Below, in pieces: positions 33,419 through 44,210 of a stretch of 64,000 nucleotides of DNA. Positions within the stretch are counted from its first letter, which is position 1; each line of letters opens with the position of its first letter. Source of the DNA: Saksenaea vasiformis B4078 (lineage: Eukaryota; Mucoromycota; Mucoromycetes; Mucorales; Saksenaeaceae); contig JNDT01001536.1 of NCBI GenBank assembly GCA_000697055.1, positions 62,001-126,000 of the forward strand, read 5' to 3'. A model generated the notes under the pieces. The model was not told where the DNA came from. It searched no databases and saw only the letters and a list, made by a program, of their open reading frames with translations. A program made the translations under genes and the position numbers.

Positions 33419-34593
33419 CTAGGCATTGATATCCAAATCGTACCCTTCTTTTGTCCATGGAATCCCATTCATTGCACCTCCAGATAGATCAACCAATGTA
33501 AATTCGAAGTTCTGAAAGTCAATAGCCGTAACAGCATCAAATGCCACATCATACAAGATCAATGACCATTCAAAGAATGCATATGTAGTGTAAGCTAAAT
33601 CATATTAGATGAGTTATAAAGCATTCGGTGTTTTTTTTGTTTTCATTACCTCCAGGTACTTTGTACACCTTATGTTGCAAAAAGTAGTAGATCATGGGTC
33701 CCAATGTACCAAAGAACGCGATAGTCAACCAACGACGCCATTTAAGTGCAGCAGGATTACGTGTACTGGTACCCAAGACACCAAGCTGCCAAGGGAGAGT
33801 GCAAACAAGATAGAGAATCATAGCGACATCATGAGTCAAATGATCATCTGTCGAAGTAATATACACCCATCCACCGCAGGCTACTGTTCGCACAATGCCA
33901 ACCGCAAGTAAAAACAGTCCGAATTGGGACGAGCTAGTGCGCACCGACCTTGTCGTGTAGATGTACCACAAGAATACCAAGGCAAAGCGAGGACCAGACG
34001 TCAAAGCAATAAAGATTTGGAAAATAGCACGTGCAGGGTATCTATCACCAGTAGTTGCACTGACACTTGGAAACCATTCCTATATATCCACTGTGTTAGC
34101 CTTGGCTCCCTTGGCCAGAAAGTTGTTCGTACGTCAGGGTAACCAAAGTGTTCATTTCGAACAATCTTTTCGTAATGCGTATAGCATCCAACCACAAGCG
34201 ATATAATAAAGGCGCCTACAAGATAAATTTTTTTTATGGTTCATATATGCAGGACAAAAATAATGCGTTCAAACTTACAATAGGCAAAAAGCGTGTGGGA
34301 GTACGAAACGTATTTAGCGGCAACCTGTTTATATATAATTTTTTCGCCATGTTAGCTCCGCAAGCAATTCTTGACTGCATTTGGTCTTTTTATACCTTGA
34401 CTACCGCTACAGGTTGCGCATGTGGATCAGCTGAAAAGGTATGCGGTGACCTTTCAGCCATGGCAGATGGGGTTTCGCGTCCTAGTTGCAAAAAGAACGG
34501 GCTGAACTTTTCGGAAGGTAAAATTGCCCTTCTCTTATATACCCGGTAGCTGCTGGTTTTGAATTTCGTCGGACTGATAGTTTTCCCGCCCAT
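33419..34593 (-). CDS. PGAP2/Cwh43 N-terminal-type protein (Frag1/DRAM/Sfk1 family)
   Basis: The family includes mammalian PGAP2, which acts in Golgi GPI-anchor lipid remodelling, and the N-terminal half of yeast Cwh43. Five exons on minus (34593-34396, 34324-34279, 34215-34133, 34079-33650, 33594-33419) give 310 aa. After a basic N-terminal tail come a first membrane span (SYSHTLFAYCAFIISLVVG) and the luminal signature EHFGYPDEWFPSVSATTGDR. More spans follow, and the end is typical (YAFFEWSLILYDVAFDAVTA). An in-frame ATG at 34461 would give a 266-aa form beginning MAERSPHTFS and may be the true start. It stops before the CWH43-C gene, so this genome has two adjacent genes where yeast has one fusion. 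Confidence 0.9.
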
Positions 34594-37500
34594 TGTGGTC
34601 GCACTTGGAGGGACGTGTCCTCTCGAGTCAAAAAAAAAAAATAAGCATTGCGGAGAATAAACTAACAAAACATACGATTGGGATGATTTGAGAGAGAAAG
34701 AAGAAGTACCTGTAAGAAGCAATAGCATGCTGTAGATCTTGTTTTTCTACCTGATTGTAGAAAAAGGTTGCTATTCGCATTAGAAATTCGTCTTCTCCTC
34801 TCGCATGGAAGGAGGTGCTTTTTGCAACTTTGTCTCCCAAACTAAGAGATAGGCTAGCTAAGTGCGCGTGGCAGGTCTGGACTTTTCGTCGGAAACATAC
34901 AATCACGCTTATGGGACGTGTAATACCATTCTTCAAGGCACAAAGTTAGTAGAGCAGAGCATGAACTTCTCCGCATCGTCAGAAACGTAAACAGCTTTGA
35001 TTTTCCTATAGACGACGCAGTAGTTCACACCAATTCCACCGTTCCTCGGCCCTTGTAACTTTCAGATAAATAGATTGATAACCGGTGTCACGATAGGTAT
35101 GTATTTGGTAGCATGGTGTCACACAAACCACCGTGGATGGTCGGAGATGTTGCGTCACCCCATTTCAATCTGAGTTAGCGATACGTTGTCAATGTACAAT
35201 GAATTTACAACGAATTCGTAGGATGATCAATGTCACACAGTGATGGATAGACAGCCTGGTTTTTGGCACAACTTTCTGGGCGAGCCTAGCTGTGACACCT
35301 GCTAGTATCATAGCAAGTAATTCCTCTCAGAGGCAAACGACGACTCTATTGGTAAGATTCAGGCTTAGGTTACCGTTAGCGTCTTTACCTGCCGTGCAAC
35401 GTGATAGCTAGGAATTCCAGGTGAGTCTTGGCATTGTCCTTAAGAAAACTGGTTTTATAGCACAAAAACAGCATCCTGCACGGGCAATTATAACTTATAC
35501 GTGAACGCTCCGCAGTAACTTTTTTTTTAGTTTAAAAAAATGAGCAATAACCATGCAGCCAAGAGTTAGCGTCAAATTGTTCTCCAGCGATGAATTAACA
35601 GTATGTTGCGGTAAATAATAATGGGAGCATGACGTACCAGCTGAATTGTTGCAGACTTACTCCCAAAAAAGCTCGTCTACTTATCCGGAGGATACAAGAC
35701 CATGATACAACGAGAGGATTTCTTTTGAGTGGGGCTGAAGTCCATGGGGGATAAGAACCGGGTACTCCGCAGAAAGGTAGCGGCTGCAATTATCCGCTAT
35801 GCAACGTGAAACTGGAATTCTATTGAACGGTATTGCCAAGAGTCTTTATATCAGAACATACGTTCGCAACGATTTGAGCAAAGATCCTTTTATCAATAAC
35901 TATTGGAGAAAAAGTGCAATGCTTATGTTAATCCAGCCTGATTTAGATGGGGCATCGCAAACACAGTTATCCAAATTGTGGAGAGCGAAACGCCAGACAC
36001 AGACCTAAACAATGGTAAGAGCAAGTTAGAGGCGGATCTTTTCCCGTTACGCGAGCCATCCTGTCGCGCTTTTGATTGCCACGAGACTGCCACTTGGAAC
36101 TGCCGTCAAATAGTGCAGAATTTGGTCGTATGCAGGTTTCTAAGGTTGAAAAAGCAAGCCACTGCATCCCCTGCATCATTAAGCAACTAAAGAAAGCTGA
36201 ACAAATTAAATACGATGACCATCTATGTATTCAGTGCAAGCTATAGAAGGAATAGCTTATAGTGATAGCTGTTCGCTTTAATTGCGGATCGAAGAGAAAG
36301 ATGATGTGAAAGAGGACGGCGGTGTATTGTGGTCGCCCTAATCAAATGTGCAGCCGTCAAAAATACATACCTGCAGCCTTTCCCCGATAAATTGAAGCAT
36401 CGGGGCTCTCAATTGAAGGTTGAGGTGCGAGTATATTTACTAGAGATACTACTTTATAAAAGGACCTGGGCAGAACTGGTGAAAGACCATGCAATGGAGA
36501 ATAATGAATGGAACTCTTCTGACAGAGGTTGAGTAGCCAGCTTATGGTAGACATCATGATCAGATTTAACGCCAAGTAAACTGCGTGCGACTTCAGTCCA
36601 AATAATTCAAAGTATACACACTTATTGCTCATGGCTTCTTCTATCTTACATTTTTTTTTTCAGCATGGATATCTTTCATGCAAATAAAAACCCGAGGGGG
36701 ACTGCACTTGAGCGAAGCGAAGGTCGCAGCTTGTTCAAAGTATACACATACTGCAGCAGATACAAAGAGAAGGATCGTTAAGATGTACGACCATATTCAT
36801 AAATGTGCATTAAGTTATCGGCCACGAAGGACTTCCTTTGAATGGTCACTCCGTTATCATTCGCTTTCATCTCTCACGTTGTACTGTGACGCATCTTAAC
36901 AAGCCCTGTGAATCTACGAACATATCAGGCATAGGCATACAGATGGAATTGTACTACATAGACAGGACATGAAAATTTTGTCAAGTATCAGGTTCTATAA
37001 CTGATCCTAAAAGTGATAGCTTCGGCTGAAACAAGGCTGATAAATAGAAAATTGAGAAATGACAAGTATTACGCGCTTACCTGTTTCTAAAAATAGCAAA
37101 TAGATGGTGCAAAAGGACCTACTTGTCTGACAATCAGATATCATTTTATTTGGAATGCTAATTTGTTTGAACAATTGAGAGAAAAATTCGACGATAATAG
37201 TTGCCCTTTAGGCCACCCACATAAAATGGAATAGCAGCAAAATTATTTGTGCATCTTGTGACGATGCCTGGTATTGTCGCTTGAAATGATAAGTTTAAAC
37301 TTGGTTTCTTATCTGCTTTGAGTTGTATCAGGAAAAAGTACTTGATGCTAATTCACCTTTGTAAGTTGACATATACTTTATTCAATGTCGCGGCAAACTA
37401 GTGACATCAATAAGGGAGACACCTTGTGCCGCTAAAAACGATCCACGCTTTGTAATAATCTCTAGATAACGGGACGCGGCTGTCACTTGCACACATTTAT

Positions 37501-38019
37501 TGTGTATCTTTTTGGGGTCTTCCATAAACAAGATCAATGACATACACAATTGCTGTTAAATTTAGCAGGTTTCGACACCATTGAATTTCTAACGTTTTTA
37601 TGCATTCAATATTCTGAAATAGGAGATGGATAAAGAATAATGTAACCTGCTTTTGGCAGTGCCAGAGATTCTTTGGCCACTAAACCTTTTTAGTATTCAC
37701 ATTGCAACGCGTAGTATGACTATCGAACTGCTCAAATCATTACACCAAAGGTCTGACGGAGCAACTAGGCCTACACGAGGCTGCCAACAATGAGTCAAAA
37801 TCGTGGCGTCTCATCACGAAGATCAATAAAACCCATATCATATATTGCCAGCTATCATGCTTCACTCTCTGTTTCAGGCTACAGCCGCCAAGCTAATTCA
37901 ATAAAAGATCTTAAGAAGGAATACATATGAAGCCCGCCAAAGTTAAAAAAAATAATGCCAGCGGTTAAACATTCAACAGGTTCCCAACTTCTATCTGGAA
38001 AAAAAAAATAACACAAACC
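34594..38019. other. Long intergenic stretch (3.4 kb)
   Basis: No gene is recognised. Plus-strand frames at 35799-36190 have protein-like composition (PDTDLNNGKSKLEADLFPL) but no domain, and overlap in two frames. Sequence at 35070-35165 is a distant relative of 29340-29470. The first part is the promoter of the PGAP2-like gene and the last part that of the Gemin2 gene. Confidence 0.45.
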
Positions 38020-38970
38020 ATGAGTCGTCGTGTCTTCTCACAAAAAGTCAACGATAATGATGACCCAGCAGAGTCGCGATCGGCATTTGCCATTGAAAAA
38101 AAGCAGCCCAAAGTTTCCAATGGCATTCCATTAGAAGGTGAAGATTATCTGCTTATGGTGCGGTAAGATCACAATGCAAGACAAGTAAGTGTTCGAGTCT
38201 GACACCATTCTCGTTAGACAACAGGCAAGAAAATGCGCACAGACTGTTGTTGCAGCACCTCCGAAAACGATTCAAAAAGTCAATTTACCAGCTCATTACC
38301 GATTCATGGGGGATGCATCCCAAACAGCGTCAGAAAACGCACCGCTGCCAGAAGCAGAATGGCAAGATAAGTTTGTCGTTTCCTTCAAATCTTTTCAAAA
38401 GGTAAAACTATACGACTCTATTCAGAAAAAAAAATTAAGTGGATATGAAAAAAAAAAAGCATAGACAGCAAATCACGCATGATTCATCATCCAAACCATC
38501 GGATCGTCCCAAAAGCAACGTCGAATGGCATAAACTATGCTATGCTTCAACCCCGCCAGATGAAGAAAGACTAGCAATCGTCGCCAGCATGTCACAGGTA
38601 AATTCATTCGAGGAGATAAACTAGGGGAACAGGTTGTTCAAACGTTTCATCCAAGGTATCCATCCTCACTCTGATACAGTCGTTTACGCGCTGGCTGACG
38701 GAAATGACCAAGGCGGAGGTGAGAAGACGAATGGCCCTGTGTACTACTACTAGAAATTCTAACCGTCTTCATTGCTAGTCATTATGGATTTTTTCATTAC
38801 TAGTACATCTTGATCCTGTTCTCACGTATGACGGCGTCTCTGTCATACGTGAGCTTGCACGAAAATGTATTCGCTTGCGAAACAAGCAAGAGCTCGCGGA
38901 AGAGCAAGTAGCGCGGATTAACATCATTGTGACCATTATCACCAAAGTATTTGGTCAAGCGGATCTATGA
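38020..38970 (+). CDS. Gemin2/Brr1-like snRNP assembly factor
   Basis: Gemin2 (Brr1 in yeast, SIP1) wraps around five Sm proteins and delivers them to snRNA. Five exons (38020-38162, 38218-38401, 38460-38597, 38656-38718, 38779-38970) give 239 aa, somewhat shorter than human Gemin2. Family landmarks are IPLEGEDYLLMVRRQARKC near the start, a conserved NVEWHKLCY block in the middle, ASMSQVSILTLIQSFTRWLTE, and the C-terminal helices LLVHLDPVLTYDGVSVIREL to INIIVTIITKVFGQADL. All introns are GT-AG. Two have purine-rich 3' ends (for example the run of A before 38459), so those acceptors rest mainly on frame and homology. The stop lies 32 bp from the PEX5 stop on the opposite strand. Confidence 0.88.
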
Positions 38971-39002
38971 ATGCTGTAGTAGAAAAACAACAATTGTATT
39001 TA

Positions 39003-41045
39003 TTAAAATTCAAATTCGACTCGGAATTGATTAATGTCTGCACCAGCCATGGCCTTGTCAGCCAGATCACGACGATCCTATAGAGAGTTACAATGGTTAT
39101 CTCCCTGTTTTTTGCTCAGAGAAAGAAAAGATCAACTTTACCATCATATTAAATGTCTTTCGTAGCATTTCCCATAGATTACTTGAAACATTAACACCTT
39201 CTTCTGCATCATTGTCACCACGCTTATGCATCGATAGACCGGTCAAGAGATGCTCTGCAGCTTCCTTGTAGCAACCAATATTGATGCAACTTACGCCGAG
39301 ATTGTATCGAGCACGAACAAAAGATGGGCGTAGCTCTAATGCCCGATGATAGGCATCAATTGCTTCTTCTGATCGTCCATTATTTGCCAATGTTGCACCC
39401 AATCGATTCCACAGCAGATAATCCTTTAGAAAGAAGTTAGAAGAAAGCCTATTTCATGATTTTCTTACATCTGGACGTCCTTTGAGGGCGCTGAAGAAAC
39501 AGTCAATGGCTTTATCTAGTTCACCACTTCCATAGAACAGGACACCCAGGCCGACTTGGACATCCGGGTCCATCAGTTGACCGTCTGGAGCTTGTCTTGC
39601 GGCGGTAAGAAAGAGGTCAGTGACACGGTCGTGTAATTCAAAGGGACTTGCGGCATCGGGTAGTTGTTTACCGCCGACGATGTCTGGGTATTTTTCCGTG
39701 ATCCAGCGTTCCAGTGTCTGGTAGGCTGCATGATCATACGATTCGTTGGTATAGCTGACGGCCAACGACATGAGTGCCGGTAGATTTCCAGGATTCACTT
39801 CAATTGCTTTTTCGAGTGCACGGATGGCCGGTTCCTCCTTCTCGTTCTGGGCTTGGATGTTTCCTAACTGCATCCATGCTTCAGAGTTGCTGGGATCATG
39901 TTGCACAACGGCTTCAAATAGCAAAGCTATTTTACTCAGACTGCCACCTTCTTGAACCATGCGCATGGCCTCAGCCATAGGGTTAGGATGGTCAAGGTAT
40001 GGATTCTCAACCTCAAACACATATTCACCCAGATCTGGTTTGTAGACAGGCGGACTAAAGTTGTTGAATTCGTCTTCCCAATCCTCTGCATCCTCGCCTC
40101 CCATCTGGTCTCGGATATCCTGCCAAATCGACTCGAATTGATCAAACACATTCGGGTCCTGTGCAGCCGCTGCCTCCTCCACCTTTCGCGCAATCTCTTC
40201 CTCTGTCTCGCCCTGCGCATCAAATGCTGCAAACTGCTCTTCCCATGTCGCGTCGTTCAATTCCACAATCTTGCTCTTGCCCTTTCCTTTATCCTGCACC
40301 GCAAATTCACCTGCCCAGTCAAAGTGTCTCTGAAATGCTTGCTCAAACTCTGCCATCTGTGCCGGATTCATTTGTGCAACCTCTGGATGATTCATAAACT
40401 CATCTCGCCATGCTACATACTCTACTTTAGAAAAATTCCCCCTTTTTCCAATACAATTTTTTTTTACCAGAAATGTCTTGCATTGGTCCTGCTGCAGCTC
40501 TACTTTCTCGAAACGCTCTTTCCATCACTTCCCGTTCTTCGTGTGTTAATGGTGCGCCTCCTTGTTGTTGCTGAGGACCGAATTCAGAAGCCCAGTTTAC
40601 TGCAGGACCTGGAGGATGATGGTGAATGGAGTCCAGCTCACGTTGCAGCTCGGAAAATTCGAAATTGTTAGCAGGGCCTGCTGGTCGTTGTCGCTGCTGC
40701 TGTTCCTGCCCGAAAAACTCATCCACCATGCCATCATGGTTCTGCAGGGGTGCTTGTCTGGTTGTACGTATCTGCCAGCCCATGTATCGGTATTTAACCT
40801 TCCTTTCATAAAGGTTTCAGTCCTACTTACCGTTGAAGGACCTGCGGATCCCTGGGGTGGTCCTGCAAAACGGTCCTGTGGTGGATAGGTGAGTTACCAG
40901 ACTTCTTCTCTGGGAACAACGATGACAAAAAACAACGACTTACTCTTTGCAAAGAACGATCCTGGTTGAATTGTTTTAGAACTTGTGACAACGGGTTGGC
41001 CCCAGCCGAGCATTCAGCACCATTCATCATATTGGAAAAAGACAT
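39003..41045 (-). CDS. PEX5: Peroxisomal targeting signal 1 receptor Pex5
   Basis: Pex5 binds C-terminal SKL-type signals in the cytosol, docks on Pex13/Pex14 and delivers cargo into peroxisomes. Six exons on minus (41045-40944, 40875-40831, 40771-40468, 40424-39469, 39423-39142, 39077-39003) give 587 aa, normal for fungi. The N-terminus holds the conserved Cys12 in a CSAGANPLSQ context; this residue is mono-ubiquitinated for recycling in characterised homologues. W-x3-F motifs are WASEF, WRDEF, WAGEF and WEEQF. The C-terminal half has TPRs, including SEAWMQLGNIQAQNEKE, NLPALMSLAVSYTNE, VQVGLGVLFYGSGELDKAI and DYLLWNRLGATLANNGRSEEAI. The start ATG at 41045 precedes the conserved cysteine by 11 codons. 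No anomaly was seen. Confidence 0.97.
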
Positions 41046-42467
41046 GTTTGTAAAAAACACCAATGGCAAGCCTGGCCGAAACTGAATAACAAAGAATTGG
41101 TTGATTTTACTCAGCGGGTCCAAAATGGTTCTATGGATGTTAGTCAGCCGAAATTTAAAACAGCGAAACCAGCAAACAACACAAAAAACATCATCTAACA
41201 GCGCGGGGCTCGATCACTTCTTTTGCTTTTTATTTTTCTCTTGTCTCAGATTTCATTCAATGCATATAAGGTTTTGAAATACACGTATGTACATAGGAAA
41301 TGAATGAATTATTCAATGCGTGCTGGCTAACGGAACGCAAGGGGGGGGCCACTGTAGTAGACTCATACACTGTGGGGAATATAATTAAATCACCGCTGGG
41401 TGAGTGGCAGTTGCATGTGATCGATCAATCAAACAGGACGCTTAGGTCATCACCAGGAGCCAATATTTCGCCATTGGCTAGGGGTAAAGTGCACGTAGCC
41501 CGATGTTGTCAAGTACCGAGGTTGCAGTAGTCCACTGGCACCGGTGGTTGAGAGGCTGTGGACCCATAGAAAACATGATACTAGTACTGCAAGCGGAACC
41601 AATCTTACCTACAACCTTTGTGTTGTGGCTACCCGTCGCGTCCTGCTCTTCTAACTTCGTGAGTGCACTAGTGATGACACCGAATTGAGGTTCCGTGGTC
41701 CTTCTTTTCCCAGTTTACAGGTTTGTTTATATTCTGAGAATTGAACGCCAAAAGTTAGCAAATGCAGAAACGTAGTTCGCAGTACAAAAAGTGAAAGAAG
41801 AACGCGTTGGTCCATTCATACAGCGTTGAGAAAAAAAAAAGTCGATGCCATTAGAAGACCGCTATTGTTACAAGGTAGCTGCAACCTATTCATTCATTCC
41901 TGTCGCTTCACGGATTGAACTACTGGTGCCCAGGTTTTCTTACTTTTTTCGTTCGTTCATACTGTAGCCCAATGCGTGAGGATTCAGACGCTAAACAAGC
42001 AGTCCCCCATGAATGGCGTTGTTTCTACCAAAGGGGAGGTCATGGACCAAGTTATCGTAGGTAAGATGTGGAAAGGTGTGCCAGGATTGCCCAAAACACG
42101 TAGTCATTGATTTTGTTAAACATCATAAATGCATAAACGCACCACTTTTTTTCTTTGTAATCAAGGTAAGTAAGTATACGTGATAATAACATTACAGTTT
42201 ATGGGCACACAACGAATGTAATATGTCTAGTGTGACAGTAGTAGTGCTACGGGTAAGGTTGGGCGCAGTTTGGGAGATGAAACGGACTGTCGGAGTAAGG
42301 AAACAGGCATTGGGTCAATTTCTTTTTTGCAACGTTCCGCGGCAGCGCGTGGTCTGTCACCGTCAAAGGGGAAAACACCGTAATACAATGCAGAAATTGA
42401 CATTTCTTAATTTTTCTTTTTTAAAATGGGATTGCCAAGAAACCAGATGACTAAAAAACAGGGATTT
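41046..42467. other. Intergenic, no gene recognised
   Basis: About 1.4 kb containing the PEX5 promoter and the 3' flank of the next minus-strand gene. Open frames of 60-75 codons show no domain. Confidence 0.5.
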
Positions 42468-43767
42468 TTATGACCGCCGGAGTGTTCTGGAAGCACGACG
42501 GACGGCGCGACAGGCCTCGACCTTTTGCTGGGCCGCCATTTTTCTTCTTCGGCCTTGTTCCCTCATATCTTCATGATGCAGAATCTTACCAAATGTTTCC
42601 TGGAACCAAAAAAAAAAGTTTTAGATGAAAAAGGTAAACATTCCTTTTTTGGATTTACCTGAATCGAACCTCGCCGTTTGTCAAAATTTCCCATGATGAA
42701 ATCGAGACTATTTTTCCGCTTTGTTGTTATCTTTGGCTGATCATCATCGAGCGTTGCACGTCGTTTTGGTGATGTGTCTCTCATGAGGTTTTGCTGGCGA
42801 GCAGGAGCACTTGCCCGATGGGGGATATTCAATGGTGTTTCTTTCTGCGCGCTTCGTCGTCGCCATGGCAGTGACGAAAATACCATGGGAAAAGAATGTA
42901 TTCTGCTTTGACGACGCCGTTGCTCCTTTTTAGACAAGTAGGCTATTTGTTCGTGTTTGAATCGTGCAGCTTCGGTTAGACCATCCTCCTCCTCCTCATT
43001 CGCTGCTACCGGTTCTGCCGTGGGTGGATGCCGTCGTTGTGTCCAAAGTCGTTGAAACAGCGCGAGCTTATTGGCCGGTGATGCAGATCCACTTGGTTTC
43101 GCCGTGGAACTATCTGCCTGCTTCGTATGGAGAGCCACCATGGACGAACTGGGCGTGGAAAGATGAGGCTCAAGCAAAGCAAAAGGTGCGTCTGGTGTTC
43201 TGTAGTGGAAAGTACGACCCTCCTGAAGACTTTGCGCAGTGCCAAATCGGAATCCTGCTGTGTGACCACGACCCAGGTCTACCATATCTTCGGATGTGAC
43301 AGATTGTCCCAGATCGCTCAATGCTTGTTCAGCCGTTGTCGTGGCTACGCTGGTTGCTGCACTCGACGCAAGAGACTTGGGGACAGTAAGACATTCATTC
43401 CATGGAGGAGCGGATGGTTCGCCTCTACTGGAATGTAATGCAGCAGTCGTATCATTTGTGGAACGAGGAATTGTCAGAGCTGTTCGAAGCGTCTTTGTCG
43501 TTGGTACGGCAGCATGTGTCGGTGTAGGCGCTTTTATTTCGTTGCTACAAATCCCCATAACGTTTCAGTGAATTGTGGCTATTTGTCTTTTTTTTTTTTC
43601 ACCTACTGCAAAGGACTTTCACGCATCATTCGAGGTTGATCGAATACGGTTTTCTTTTGTCGCAATGGCGGAAGTGGTGGTGGCGCCGGTGAATGGTTAT
43701 GCAGCACACGTGCCATCAGTTCGCTTGAACTTAACCTTTGCGAAGCCATTTGTTTATACAACATCAT
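42468..43767 (-). CDS. Unidentified basic, Ser/Thr-rich protein
   Basis: Three exons on minus (43767-43607, 43544-42659, 42599-42468) join in frame to 392 aa. No domain is recognised. The sequence is mostly low complexity. It has a proline run (PAPPPPLPP) near residue 30, Ser/Thr/Ala-rich segments, an acidic patch (NEEEEDGLTEAARFKHEQ) and basic RRR clusters. The C-terminus is strongly basic and helical (EDMREQGRRRKMAAQQKVEACRAVRRA). Serines in RRxS contexts (for example KRRGSIQ) could be kinase sites. It looks like a fungal regulatory or cytoskeletal accessory protein, but I assign no function. The splice joins and open middle exon support a real gene. Confidence 0.7.
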
Positions 43768-44210
43768 CTGTGTGATTTTAAATAGATCCGCGTACGTTCT
43801 TCTTCTTTTTGAAATAAGATAGACCCTTGGTTAAAAAGAAAAGACAGAAAGAAGCAAGAGAAACACTACCAGCACAAAACTGATTTTTTTAACGCCATGT
43901 GATTGCATGCAAAGTTGTCAACGGTGGCGGGGTTACGGTTTCACCTCCATCCAATTTCCGACCTTCACTATCGTGTAATTTTTTTTTTTTGGTCCTGAGG
44001 AAAATGTAGTTTATTCTTGTTTACAGATGAGTAATTACCAGTGGTTTCAGAACACAAAAAAGAAAAAGAAAAAAAAAGGGCGTACTATTTACATGATGCA
44101 TCGTCGTCGTGTTGTGTAGGTTTTTCAGCTGGAAGAAACAACTAACAAAGAAAGGGTATGTAAAAGAAGAAGTAGTAGTAGTAGAAGAAGAAGAAATGTC
44201 AGCATGTCCT
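43768..44210. other. Intergenic region
   Basis: About 440 bp between two minus-strand genes: promoter of the unidentified protein and 3' flank of the WD40 gene. It contains AGT/AGA trinucleotide runs near 44172-44190. Confidence 0.6.

Noticed and set aside
42964..43571. Plus-strand frames across the unidentified basic protein
   Set aside because: Antisense of a well-supported three-exon minus gene; no domain.
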